A stretch of DNA of 36,060 nt from Planctomycetia bacterium (GTDB lineage Bacteria; Planctomycetota; Planctomycetia; Pirellulales; Thermoguttaceae): the NCBI GenBank assembly GCA_030527205.1, contig JAUNBG010000034.1, positions 1 through 36,060 on the forward strand, in the 5' to 3' direction. Both the position numbers and the translations under genes were made by a program. Positions within the stretch are counted from its first letter, which is position 1. Each line of letters starts with the position of its first letter. The notes beneath the pieces were generated by a model that worked only from the letters and a program-made list of their open reading frames with translations, was not told the origin of the DNA and did not search any database. This document shows, one piece after another, positions 1-8,084 of this stretch.

Positions 1-20
1 TAATCTGGAGGTAAAAAGAA
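1..20 (+). promoter_or_regulatory. Ribosome binding site and 5' leader of DUF1559 cassette 1
   Basis: A GGAGG core at 7-11 lies 9 nt before the ATG at 21. The same 20 nt occur, reverse-complemented, before the DUF1559 gene at the other end of the window, so leader and coding start are conserved together as one module. The promoter lies outside the window. Confidence 0.75.
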
Positions 21-1109
21 ATGTCAAAAGTTACTTTTGTTAAAATGGGGGGGGGGGGTAATTCACGCAAAGGTTTTACTCTCGTTGAACTTCTCGTTGT
101 CATTGCCATTATTGGTATTCTTATCGGTTTGTTATTGCCGGCGGTTCAAGCGGCTCGCGAAGCAGCTCGACGAATGCAATGCACAAACAATCTTAAACAA
201 ATGGGTTTGGCGATCCATAATTTTCATGACGTTCACAGTAAACTGCCGCCTCTTTGCGTTGCGTGGCACCGAACAACTCTTTATGGTTTAATTTATCCAT
301 TTGCGGAACAACAACAGCTTTATGATCTTTTTTCAAAGGATGCCGGATCAGCGGGATTCGTCACATATCAAGGTTGGTGGCGCAAGGATACCTGGCCGTC
401 TCCGCAATTGACAGATGCCGATAAAGAAGGCTTCTCGTCGGTTCCGTATATGACTTGTCCGTCTCGTCGTTCCGGTAAAGCAGAAGCGGTTTATACGGCA
501 GACGATCCGCATGCAATCGCGGGTCCGCAAACGGACTATGCAATCGTTATGTCGACCGATGTTCAGGGCGATCCTCATAATTATGTTCGACATTGTTATC
601 CCGATTATGCTCCCCAATGCCGCAGTCCGTTCCGTTGTTCGATTGTTGAAGACAATGCGTTCAATGTTTGGAAACCTCGTGATTCCTTCGCTCGAATGTC
701 CGATGGAACGAGCAATCAGTTCATGATTGGCGAAAAACATATTCCGATCGGAAGAGTTGGAATTTGCTCTCAAACGGCAGGGGGCGGCGGAAGTGATTTC
801 GAAAAAATGTATGACTGCTCTTATCTTTCTTTTGCAGCTGTTACGCATACCGGAAGCGTTCATAAGGCAATGGTAACTTGGTGGGACGCCAATGGCAACC
901 CGTCAACCCAGGGGCTTCAAGTCGGGCTTTATGGTCCTAATGATGGCGTTAATGCCGCAGCGATCAACGCCGGTTTTGGAAGTTGGCATCCGGGTTCCTG
1001 CAATTTCGTTTTGGGCGACGGTTCCGTTCGCGGTTTCAATACAACGACCCATTATAATGTTCTTGCGTATCTGGCAACCTGTGATGATGGCAATGCGGTT
1101 TCCTTCTGA
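21..1109 (+). CDS. DUF1559 prepilin-like protein, cassette 1
   Basis: This is a 362-residue member of the planctomycete DUF1559 family, which carries a type IV pilin-like N-terminus. The leader ends at Gly18, followed by F19-T-L-V-E23, so the prepilin-peptidase cleavage site and the Glu at +5 are present. A hydrophobic helix runs to about residue 42, and then comes the family signature [18 protein letters not shown]. The C-terminus has the H-X9-DG motif (His323, Asp-Gly 333-334). The family is predicted to be exported and held by its N-terminal helix; its exact role is unknown. A run of 12 G (47-58) encodes Met9 to Gly13 of the leader. A one-base slip would shift translation into a frame that stays open only to about 291. 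The ATG is supported by the GGAGG site. A terminator-like hairpin and a small lipoprotein gene follow. Confidence 0.93.
   Translation: MSKVTFVKMGGGGNSRKGFTLVELLVVIAIIGILIGLLLPAVQAAREAARRMQCTNNLKQMGLAIHNFHDVHSKLPPLCVAWHRTTLYGLIYPFAEQQQLYDLFSKDAGSAGFVTYQGWWRKDTWPSPQLTDADKEGFSSVPYMTCPSRRSGKAEAVYTADDPHAIAGPQTDYAIVMSTDVQGDPHNYVRHCYPDYAPQCRSPFRCSIVEDNAFNVWKPRDSFARMSDGTSNQFMIGEKHIPIGRVGICSQTAGGGGSDFEKMYDCSYLSFAAVTHTGSVHKAMVTWWDANGNPSTQGLQVGLYGPNDGVNAAAINAGFGSWHPGSCNFVLGDGSVRGFNTTTHYNVLAYLATCDDGNAVSF
47..58 (+). repeat. Homopolymeric G tract (12 G) inside the prepilin leader
   Basis: Twelve consecutive G lie within codons 9-13 of the DUF1559 gene, before the cleavage site. Tracts of this length are slippage-prone in other bacteria, where they often switch surface proteins on and off. 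The present length is in frame. The two other DUF1559 genes have G runs at the matching place. Confidence 0.9.
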
Positions 1110-1195
1110 TGAAGTTGAGTTGATCGGTTATTGCGTATTCAGAACTGCGTAAAAAGTATGAAAAAGTCTGTTTTTCAGATTTAATCTTATTGTAT

Positions 1196-1232
1196 TCCGA
1201 CTTTGACAACTTGTGAAAGTCGGATTTTTTTT
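1196..1232 (+). terminator. Rho-independent terminator or attenuator between DUF1559 and lipoprotein genes
   Basis: A perfect 9-bp stem (TCCGACTTT at 1196-1204 with AAAGTCGGA at 1216-1224) has an 11-nt loop and is followed by eight T (1225-1232). It lies 87 nt after the DUF1559 stop and 30 nt before the lipoprotein ATG, so it would limit read-through into the second gene. Confidence 0.8.
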
Positions 1233-1262
1233 GATCTTTCATTTTCTTACAGGAAAACATTC

Positions 1263-1742
1263 ATGAAAAAAAATATTTTTTGTTTGGGGATTATGTTGCT
1301 CGTTCTTGTCGTCATGTCCGGTTGCAGCAATAAATGTAAAGTATCGGGCAAAGTAACTTTTCCCGATGGAACGCCGTTGAAGGTCGGAATGATCATTTTT
1401 GAGGACGGCGTTTCTCAGGCTCGCGGCAATATTGACGAAAATGGCAATTATAAAGTCAGTTCAGAAGGGAAAAATGACGGAATCAAACGCGGAACCTATA
1501 ACGTTTATATTACTCAGGCGAACGGTTTTGATACAAGCGGCATAGAATCCGTCGAGTCCAAAGAAGGTCAAACCAACGTTTCCATGCAGGTTGCTCCGTT
1601 GGTTAATTTTATCGATTCCAAATTTGAAAGTCCGACAACGAGCGGTTTGAAGGTTGAAGTCAAAGGAAAAACGGTTTATGATATTACGGTTTATAAACCG
1701 GGCGAAGTTCCTGCCGAGTCCGCTGCGGCTCCAGAACAATAA
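1263..1742 (+). CDS. Small lipoprotein with carboxypeptidase-regulatory-like fold, cassette 1
   Basis: This 159-residue protein has a lysine-rich start, a hydrophobic stretch and a lipobox ending VMSGC, so Cys21 is the likely lipidated residue. The mature part begins with a beta-sandwich pattern (KVSGKVTFPDGTPLKVG) typical of the carboxypeptidase regulatory-like, transthyretin-type domains common in planctomycete lipoproteins. An in-frame start 60 nt upstream would hide the signal peptide, so the ATG at 1263 was chosen; AGGAAA at 1251-1256 is a plausible ribosome binding site. The function is not known. The gene follows the DUF1559 gene, as similar lipoprotein genes do in the two other cassettes, so an envelope role linked to the DUF1559 protein is likely but inferred. 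Confidence 0.85.
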   Translation: MKKNIFCLGIMLLVLVVMSGCSNKCKVSGKVTFPDGTPLKVGMIIFEDGVSQARGNIDENGNYKVSSEGKNDGIKRGTYNVYITQANGFDTSGIESVESKEGQTNVSMQVAPLVNFIDSKFESPTTSGLKVEVKGKTVYDITVYKPGEVPAESAAAPEQ

Positions 1743-1763
1743 ATCCTAATGGCGTAACATTTT

Positions 1764-1799
1764 GAGCGAAAAAAGCGATTTTCGACTCTTTTTCTTTTC
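1764..1799 (+). terminator. Probable terminator after cassette 1
   Basis: The arms GAGCGAAAA (1764-1772) and TTTTCGACTC (1779-1788) pair with one irregularity over a 6-nt loop and are followed by a T-rich tract (1789-1798). It starts 22 nt after the lipoprotein stop. Confidence 0.6.
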
Positions 1800-1842
1800 G
1801 AATCGGGCATTCTTCAGCGACTAAGGCGGCATAATAAACGCC

Positions 1843-1868
1843 CATTCCGCTGGGGAATGTCTGTTTTT
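1843..1868 (+). terminator. Second hairpin downstream of cassette 1
   Basis: CATTCC (1843-1848) and GGAATG (1854-1859) form a 6-bp stem with a 5-nt loop; a T-rich stretch follows at 1863-1867. It may be a back-up terminator, but the stem is short. Confidence 0.4.
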
Positions 1869-2033
1869 GTTACGGATATAATGTTTTAAAATTCAAGGAA
1901 TTATATAGAATTCTAGAATTAATACGAAATTCTTGTGTTTTTACGAAATATTAATTTGTTTGCGAAAATTTATTTTTTTATTGAAATCCTGCGTTTAAAA
2001 GAAAAAATGAAGGGCAAAAGATTTTTGGCTTTT

Positions 2034-2061
2034 GTTTTCTGTGATTTGTTTTCTGTGATTT
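2034..2061 (+). repeat. Perfect 14-nt tandem duplication upstream of the oxidoreductase gene
   Basis: GTTTTCTGTGATTT occurs twice head to tail (2034-2047 and 2048-2061). It lies just upstream of a good -35/-10 pair, where regulators commonly bind. No known operator was recognised. Confidence 0.85.
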
Positions 2062-2071
2062 GTTGACGGGC

Positions 2072-2100
2072 TTGCAATTCGAACGACAAGGATTTACAAT
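2072..2100 (+). promoter_or_regulatory. Candidate sigma-70-type promoter for the 2176-5181 genes
   Basis: TTGCAA (2072-2077) and TACAAT (2095-2100) are separated by 17 nt, close to housekeeping consensus. The -10 element ends 75 nt before the ATG at 2176. The call is made by eye from consensus matching. Confidence 0.45.
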
Positions 2101-2175
2101 AAAATTTAATTGAAATGAATTTGACGATTCGAAATCGTCTTTTTAATATCAAATGTTTTTTTAAGGATATTTAGT

Positions 2176-3387
2176 ATGAAAAAACCAGACAGAATCTCTC
2201 GTCGAGGCTTTTTGGGAGCAGCGGCGGCTTGTTCGCTTCCATTGTTTGTTCCTGGTCATGTTCTTGGGAAAAACGGTTCTTATTCTCCGAGCGAAACGAT
2301 CAATGTCGGTTTGATCGGCTGGGGGACGCGACGAAGCAATATTGGTTCGCGCCCCGGTTCGCGATTCATTGCCGTTTGCGATATCGATACGCGACGCATT
2401 CCAACCGAAATGGATGGACATAAGGTCAAAGGGTTCCAATATTATCAAGAAATGTATCAAATGCCGGATCTCGACGTTGTTTCTATTGCCTCGCCAGATC
2501 ATTGGCATACCCGAATGACGATCGACGCCTGTAAAGCAGGAAAAGATGTCTATTGCGAAAAACCGTTGACCTTTACTCTTATGGAAAGTCGTCAAATTGT
2601 TGCCGCCGCGCGAAAATATAACCGCGTTGTTTCAAGCGGCTCGCAACGGGTTATGGAAGATTATGGGCATTTTATGGCTCCGATTATTATGTCGGGCGCA
2701 ATCGGAGAGGTTCAGGAAATTTATGCTTCCTGCGGCGGTCCGCCTTCGGATCGAACTTATGATCCGGAAGAATGTCCCGCAGAAATCGATTGGGATGCCT
2801 GGGTTGGACAGGCTCCTTATTTCGATTACAGCAAACGGGCAATCCAGCCAATGACTTGGCGCTATAACTCCGCTTTCGGAACCGGAGGGCTTGGCGATTG
2901 GGGCGGTCATAACTTTGGAGGAGCGCTTTATTCCTGCGGAATGGATCATATCGCGCCCCAAAAAGTTTTTGCTCCCAATACCGAGCAGAATCCTCATAAC
3001 GGCGTTATGATTTTAATGGAAAACGGCGTTAAATTTTATCATAATTGTCCGGAAGCCAATATTAAAATTGTCGGAAGCGAAGGAACCTTTATTCTTGGAA
3101 AATCGCCCGAACTTCGACCGCTGCATGCCGTCAATGTTCGTCGATACAGCGGCGGCACAGATAATATCGCCGATGATTTTCTTTATTGCGTTCGACATCG
3201 AACCCGTCCGTTCCAAGACGTCTTTTATGGCGCCAATGTTTCCGATTATGGGCATATGTGTATCATTGCCTATAAACTGCAACGCGATCTCGTTTGGGAT
3301 AAAGAGAAAATGGAATTTCAGGGAGATCGGGAAGCAACCGCAATGGTTAGCAAAGTTCAACGAACGCCTTATCAGATTGAAGTCTGA
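2176..3387 (+). CDS. Tat-exported Gfo/Idh/MocA family oxidoreductase
   Basis: This 403-residue protein has a twin-arginine signal (SRRGFLG, Arg9-Arg10) and then a Rossmann nucleotide-binding start, VGLIGWG (Gly45, Gly48, Gly50). The family motif Glu128-Lys129-Pro130 is present; its Lys contributes to cofactor binding and catalysis in Gfo/Idh/MocA enzymes. The family performs NAD(P)-dependent oxidation or reduction of sugars and polyols, and a Tat signal implies a folded, cofactor-loaded enzyme outside the cytoplasm. An AAGGA site 8 nt before the ATG supports the start. A secreted helical-repeat protein gene follows 60 nt downstream on the same strand, and a GH43-like glycosidase gene lies beyond it, which suggests carbohydrate processing. 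The substrate cannot be read from sequence. Confidence 0.9.
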   Translation: MKKPDRISRRGFLGAAAACSLPLFVPGHVLGKNGSYSPSETINVGLIGWGTRRSNIGSRPGSRFIAVCDIDTRRIPTEMDGHKVKGFQYYQEMYQMPDLDVVSIASPDHWHTRMTIDACKAGKDVYCEKPLTFTLMESRQIVAAARKYNRVVSSGSQRVMEDYGHFMAPIIMSGAIGEVQEIYASCGGPPSDRTYDPEECPAEIDWDAWVGQAPYFDYSKRAIQPMTWRYNSAFGTGGLGDWGGHNFGGALYSCGMDHIAPQKVFAPNTEQNPHNGVMILMENGVKFYHNCPEANIKIVGSEGTFILGKSPELRPLHAVNVRRYSGGTDNIADDFLYCVRHRTRPFQDVFYGANVSDYGHMCIIAYKLQRDLVWDKEKMEFQGDREATAMVSKVQRTPYQIEV

Positions 3388-3447
3388 TTTGCGGCAACTC
3401 TTATATAATATTTAATCAAGAATCCAAAAAGGAGAGAGGCATATCTG

Positions 3448-5181
3448 ATGAAAAAATATTTGATATTATGGGCGGTCGCGCTGCTATTTTATTATCCAGC
3501 AGTTCAGGCAGCGGACTTCGGCGACCTTTTGACGCGACTCGATTCTCGAGATTTCAGCGCAGAAAAAGATGTTGTAACAGGAAAAGGCGGCGTTTATGTC
3601 GGCGAACTGACGAACCCTCATGAGGATACTCCGATGTTCAAGGCGCGCGACGAATTTCGTCGTTATTTGGAAGAAGCTCGAACTTCAGAAGAAAAGGCGA
3701 CGGAGTTGACGGCGTTTATTCTCGATTCGCTGAAATCAGACGTCAGCGTCGAAACCAAAGTTTGGTTATTCGAACAGTTGTCGATTATTGGGACAGATAA
3801 CGAAGCTTCAGCGGTTGCCCCGTTTTTAACTAACGAAGAACGACGAATTGTCGACGCAGCGGCAGCTTGTTTGGCGAAGATTCCAGGCGAAGCGGCGCTT
3901 GACATTTTGAATCAAAATCGGGAGATTCCAGCGGCGGCTGCGGCCTTAACTTGTCGAACCGCTCCGATTTTTCCTGCTCAATCGGTTGAAAGCGAATTTC
4001 CCTTGGCGTTATCGAACGCATCGCAAGAAGAAGTCGACAATTGGCTCAACGATTACGACAAATTCAGCGATTGGGACAAGGCTCGAACGCTTGCCGGTTT
4101 GACCGCTCGAAATGACAAACAATATCGAGATTTCGCCATTAAGGCGTTCAATTCTGAAATCGAACGAGACGGTTTTCTCGCGCTGGAAAAAATGGCAACG
4201 GCCGACGATGTTGCGCTTTTTGTCTCCTGGCTTCAAAAAGATCGCAATTTAGCGATTCGTCTGGCTGGTTTTGTTGTCGCTGACGGCTTCGACGAAGCGC
4301 TGTTGACTTCTTTCGACCAAGCGACAGACTCGCAATTATTCAGCGATTTGGCGACGATTCTTGCCAACCGGGCCGTCGATGTTCGATCGCATATCTTTAA
4401 AAAGACAACCGCAACGGTCTGCGACAATCGTCTTGAATTAATGCGAAAGGTTTGTTCGATTGCGACAGTCGAAGATGTTCCGCAATTGATTTTAACGGTC
4501 ACTCGTTTTCCTCGCGGCAAAGATCATGACGCAGCGGAAAATCTTGTTGCTGCTCTTTGCAATAAGGACGCGACTCCGATTCTTGCGCTTCGCGACAAAT
4601 ATCCCGACGCCGTTCTCTTTCCGGTTGCATCAAGAACAGGCGGCGACGCAGCAAAAGCGGCGATTGAAAAAGCGCTTGATTCGGAGAATCCGGTTGAACG
4701 CGCCGCTGGCTTGAACGCATTGAACGTTTGGGCCGATGCGCAATTTGCCGATAAAATGGAGTCGCTGATCGTTTCCGGCAAACTTCTTTCTGACGGTCAG
4801 AAAATCGCTCTTTTACGCGCTTATATTCGAGTTGTTTCTCTCCCGGACGACCAAATCGGCGTCGAAATGAGTAAAGACGATAAACTGGCAAATTTGAAAA
4901 AAGCGTTTGCTTTTGCGAAACGAGCTGACGAAAAGAAATTGATTCTTTCTCGACTTGCCGCAAATCGAACGGATAAATCGTTGGAATTCGCCATTCAATG
5001 CGCCGCAGACGCCGATTTGGCTGAAGCCGCTTATTCCGCAATCGCGGATCATGCTCATGATACGGCAATCCGCAAACAGTTTCCCGATCTCGTTATTCAA
5101 GCCATTAATTTAGTCATCGAAAAGAGTCAAAATGAGGAATTGGTTGAACGGGTTAAAATCTATAAAGGTCGCATGGAATAA
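3448..5181 (+). CDS. Secreted HEAT-like helical-repeat protein
   Basis: This 577-residue protein has a Sec signal peptide (about residues 1-21, cleavage after a VQAA-type site). The rest is almost entirely amphipathic helix pairs rich in Ala, Asp, Lys and Leu, with the spacing of HEAT or Armadillo-like repeats, for example EASAVAPFLTNEERRIVDAA. No catalytic motif was seen. Such proteins are usually binding scaffolds, and planctomycetes often place them beside Tat-exported oxidoreductases, so a shared periplasmic complex or pathway is possible but inferred. A purine-rich GGAGAGAGG site (3431-3439) precedes the ATG. The gene is probably co-transcribed with the upstream oxidoreductase gene. Confidence 0.75.
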   Translation: MKKYLILWAVALLFYYPAVQAADFGDLLTRLDSRDFSAEKDVVTGKGGVYVGELTNPHEDTPMFKARDEFRRYLEEARTSEEKATELTAFILDSLKSDVSVETKVWLFEQLSIIGTDNEASAVAPFLTNEERRIVDAAAACLAKIPGEAALDILNQNREIPAAAAALTCRTAPIFPAQSVESEFPLALSNASQEEVDNWLNDYDKFSDWDKARTLAGLTARNDKQYRDFAIKAFNSEIERDGFLALEKMATADDVALFVSWLQKDRNLAIRLAGFVVADGFDEALLTSFDQATDSQLFSDLATILANRAVDVRSHIFKKTTATVCDNRLELMRKVCSIATVEDVPQLILTVTRFPRGKDHDAAENLVAALCNKDATPILALRDKYPDAVLFPVASRTGGDAAKAAIEKALDSENPVERAAGLNALNVWADAQFADKMESLIVSGKLLSDGQKIALLRAYIRVVSLPDDQIGVEMSKDDKLANLKKAFAFAKRADEKKLILSRLAANRTDKSLEFAIQCAADADLAEAAYSAIADHAHDTAIRKQFPDLVIQAINLVIEKSQNEELVERVKIYKGRME

Positions 5182-5307
5182 CCTTGATTGGGATTTTTTA
5201 TTCTGGCCATAAACGGACAAAATCGCAATTTTGAGCATTTAAATGGGCGGAGTCATTCAATTCAAGATATTCAAGCCTTTTGAAAATCCCGAATCATTGG
5301 GACGCAA

Positions 5308-5357
5308 CCCCGGCAACGAATGACTTCGTCTTTTATGTTTTGAGGTTTCTTGCCGGG
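5308..5357 (+). promoter_or_regulatory. Inverted repeat in the leader region of the GH43 gene
   Basis: CCCGGCAA (5308-5315) and TTGCCGGG (5350-5357) are perfect 8-nt arms 34 nt apart. There is no T run after the right arm, so it is not a standard terminator. It lies 54-103 nt before the GH43 start and may be an operator or an RNA leader structure. Confidence 0.5.
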
Positions 5358-5410
5358 ACGCGATCTTAAAATACTGATTTTCTCAATAAGTTTTGAATAT
5401 AAGGGAAAAA

Positions 5411-8002
5411 ATGCAGAACCGGTCTATTCTTTTTGTCATTGATGTTTTTGCGATCTGTTTATCGTTTGTTTTTCCGATTGGGATTCTTATCGCCGATCAA
5501 GAAAAAGATTCCCTCAATCATTCAGAAAAATCGATTGGCCTGGACTCTGATCGGGTTGTCTTTTATCAAAATCCGATCAAGTCGACGCAAAACAGCGATT
5601 GGGACGACTATGGAATCGGCGATCCGTTTATTATGCGCTTCAATGGCGTCTATTATTTGTATTGCAGCACAAAAGATACAGAAATTGGAATAAAATGCTG
5701 GAGTTCGCGAAATTTAGCCGATTGGAAAGACGAAGGTCTATGCGCAAGCGATCCATTGACTCAAGGCGCATACGCTCCTGAGGTCTTTTATTATAATGGC
5801 CGTTTTTATCTCTATACATCGCCGCGCGGAAAAGGTCATTATATTCTTTCTGCCGAATCCCCGACAGGGCCATTTTGCGTCGAAACAACGAATCTGGGTC
5901 TTTCGATCGACGGTTCAGTTTTTATCGACGACAATGGCGATTGGTTCTTTTATCATGCAAGCGAAAGCGGCATTCTTGCTCATTTCATGACAAGCCCCCT
6001 TTCCATTGATCCAACTCCTTTTCGCATCAATGCGTTTATGAATGGCTGGACAGAAGGTCCAACGGTCATAAAATATCAAGATCGTTATTATTTGACTTAT
6101 ACCGGAAATCATGTTTTCTGTCGCGGTTATCGAATCGATGCCGGAAGCGGGACGTCGCCGCTTCAATTTTTTCCGTTTGAAGATAATCCCATTCTCATTA
6201 ATACGGAAAACGATCCTTGCGGAATCGGACATAATTCGATCGTTAAAGGGCCTGATTTGATCAATTATTATATCGTTTATCATTCGTTGACCGGTCGTTC
6301 CGCAATCGGAGCGCCGACTCGATTGATGAATATCGATCGAATCATTTTTAATGGCTCAAGACTTTCCGTTGCAGGGCCAACGACAACGGAACAAATCATT
6401 CCTTTGCCCCCTTTTTCTGTTTATTTTGACCAGAAAGACGATTTAAAACAGTTTTCGTTCGGAACGATTTCAGAGGAAAAAAATGATAATAACACAAAAA
6501 ACAAATTCTTAACGCTTCAAGCCTTTTCTTCTCCGATTAATCTTGACGATTCGTCCTTTCATAAGAAGCAGAATTTGTCAAAGGAAAGCGGCGAAAAGGA
6601 CGAAAATCGATTTTTCCTTTCGCCTCAAACTTTTATGATTTCAAGAGCAAAATTCGATCATTCCTTTGTCGCCGAATTCAATGTTTCGACGAAATCAGAA
6701 ACCGGAGAAGTCGGGGCTGTTTTTTGCCATTCTGACTCACAAAATTATGGCCTGGCTGGATTTGATCCCGCGTCACAAAAGTTTCGAATAACCTTTGTTG
6801 TCAACGGAGAAGAAACGATTTATGAAACGGAATTGCCGCGGTCTTTTAATGAAAAGATGATTCTTTCCGTTCTGCAATCCCTGCAAATTGAGAAAACAGG
6901 GACAAATTTTCGATTTTACATTAATAATCGTTTGGCTTTTCAATGTTCAAGCGATCTTGCCAGCGGGTCAATCGGTTATTATGCTTTTCAATGTCAGGGT
7001 TGTTTCGGTTATATCGGCGGAAGTCATTTCCAACAAGTTCAATCGTTGCTTGCTCAGCCGATTCCCGGTTCTGTCGATGTCGTTTCTTGTTCGAGATATC
7101 ATCAGTTAACGTCCCAACAAAAAGCGTTGAGAAAGGACGGTTCTTTTTATATCAAACAGTCAAAAGAGAATGATTCTTATTCTTTTCTGATTAATATCGA
7201 AAACGAAGATTTTTACGATTTTTCTTTGCAATATGCAACGGTTGACGCCTCGGCAGCTTATTCGCTTTTTCTTGATGACGAACCGATTGGAATGGCTTTT
7301 CAATCGCTTTCTTCAACAGGGAATCCAACTCTTTTCCAAACGGAAATTCAACGGCGTTTGAAACTTCCCCAAGGACAACATCAGTTGACGATAAAAATGA
7401 TCGGAACAATCAATTTTTCTCAATTTTCCTTTTGCAATCATTCTGAAGTTTCGCCCTTTTTGTTCGATTTCTCCGATTCAAACGACCTTTGTTCCTATTC
7501 CGACGGTTCCTGGTCGATTGAAAATGAAGCCCTTGTTTTGAAAGAATCCCGACCGTTTGGAAAACGACTTTATGGCGATTCGCATTGGGGCGATTATTCG
7601 ATCGAAACGGAGATGACATTTCTGGGAAACAACAAGAACGCTGGCCTTGTTTTTCGCGTTCAGAATCCGTCGAATGGCGGTCCTGGAAACAACTCGGTTC
7701 AAGGAATCGATTTTATCCAAGGTTATTTTCTCGGATTAAAACCTGACGGAATTGTTCTCGGCAAACATAATTATAATTGGACGCCTTTGGCTCATCAATA
7801 TTTTCCTGTTGAACCAAACCGACCTTATCATTTAAGAGTCGAGCTTATCGAGAGCAATATTAAAGTTTATGTCGATCATAAACTTTTAATCCAATATTTC
7901 GATTCCCGACCTTTTATTCAAGGAAAAGCAGGTTTTCGAAGCGTTAATTCGTCCGTTCTGTTCGATAACTTAAAAATTGAACCATTAACGAGCGAAAAAT
8001 GA
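5411..8002 (+). CDS. Secreted GH43-like glycosidase with C-terminal lectin-like domains
   Basis: This 863-residue protein has a hydrophobic signal sequence at residues 6-28. Residues about 45-320 form a five-bladed propeller of glycoside hydrolase family 43 type, with the three expected acidic residues: Asp71 in GIGDPF (general base), Asp167 in IDGSVF (pKa modulator) and Glu215 in WTEGPT (general acid). Family 43 enzymes are mostly arabinofuranosidases and xylosidases. The remaining two thirds are beta-rich: a laminin-G or DUF1080-like segment near 425-560 and another near 710-860. They probably bind carbohydrate. A TTG 18 nt upstream is in frame, but ATG at 5411 with AAGGGA just before it is the better start. 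It is convergent with the secreted-protein gene at 8085-11381. Confidence 0.87.
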   Translation: MQNRSILFVIDVFAICLSFVFPIGILIADQEKDSLNHSEKSIGLDSDRVVFYQNPIKSTQNSDWDDYGIGDPFIMRFNGVYYLYCSTKDTEIGIKCWSSRNLADWKDEGLCASDPLTQGAYAPEVFYYNGRFYLYTSPRGKGHYILSAESPTGPFCVETTNLGLSIDGSVFIDDNGDWFFYHASESGILAHFMTSPLSIDPTPFRINAFMNGWTEGPTVIKYQDRYYLTYTGNHVFCRGYRIDAGSGTSPLQFFPFEDNPILINTENDPCGIGHNSIVKGPDLINYYIVYHSLTGRSAIGAPTRLMNIDRIIFNGSRLSVAGPTTTEQIIPLPPFSVYFDQKDDLKQFSFGTISEEKNDNNTKNKFLTLQAFSSPINLDDSSFHKKQNLSKESGEKDENRFFLSPQTFMISRAKFDHSFVAEFNVSTKSETGEVGAVFCHSDSQNYGLAGFDPASQKFRITFVVNGEETIYETELPRSFNEKMILSVLQSLQIEKTGTNFRFYINNRLAFQCSSDLASGSIGYYAFQCQGCFGYIGGSHFQQVQSLLAQPIPGSVDVVSCSRYHQLTSQQKALRKDGSFYIKQSKENDSYSFLINIENEDFYDFSLQYATVDASAAYSLFLDDEPIGMAFQSLSSTGNPTLFQTEIQRRLKLPQGQHQLTIKMIGTINFSQFSFCNHSEVSPFLFDFSDSNDLCSYSDGSWSIENEALVLKESRPFGKRLYGDSHWGDYSIETEMTFLGNNKNAGLVFRVQNPSNGGPGNNSVQGIDFIQGYFLGLKPDGIVLGKHNYNWTPLAHQYFPVEPNRPYHLRVELIESNIKVYVDHKLLIQYFDSRPFIQGKAGFRSVNSSVLFDNLKIEPLTSEK

Positions 8003-8026
8003 TATTGAGGATTAAATATCAATTTT
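8000..8026 (+). terminator. Terminator after the GH43 gene
   Basis: TGATATT (8000-8006) and AATATCA (8015-8021) form a perfect 7-bp stem with an 8-nt loop, followed by ATTTTTG. It overlaps the TGA stop and separates convergent genes. Confidence 0.6.
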
Positions 8027-8084
8027 TGCCTTTTGTTCCAGGGGGAAAACTCAAATGATCTGGGGGGGCAACACAAAATCGAGT

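Noticed and set aside
37..291. 84-codon plus-strand frame starting before the G tract in cassette 1
   Set aside because: It is the shifted frame of the DUF1559 gene. It is useful only to show what a slip would produce.
348..863. 171-codon minus-strand frame inside DUF1559 cassette 1
   Set aside because: It is fully antisense to a well-supported family gene and has no ribosome binding site or family signature.
4499..5068. 189-codon minus-strand frame
   Set aside because: It is antisense to the HEAT-like gene, Arg-rich and has no recognisable features, so it is a shadow frame.
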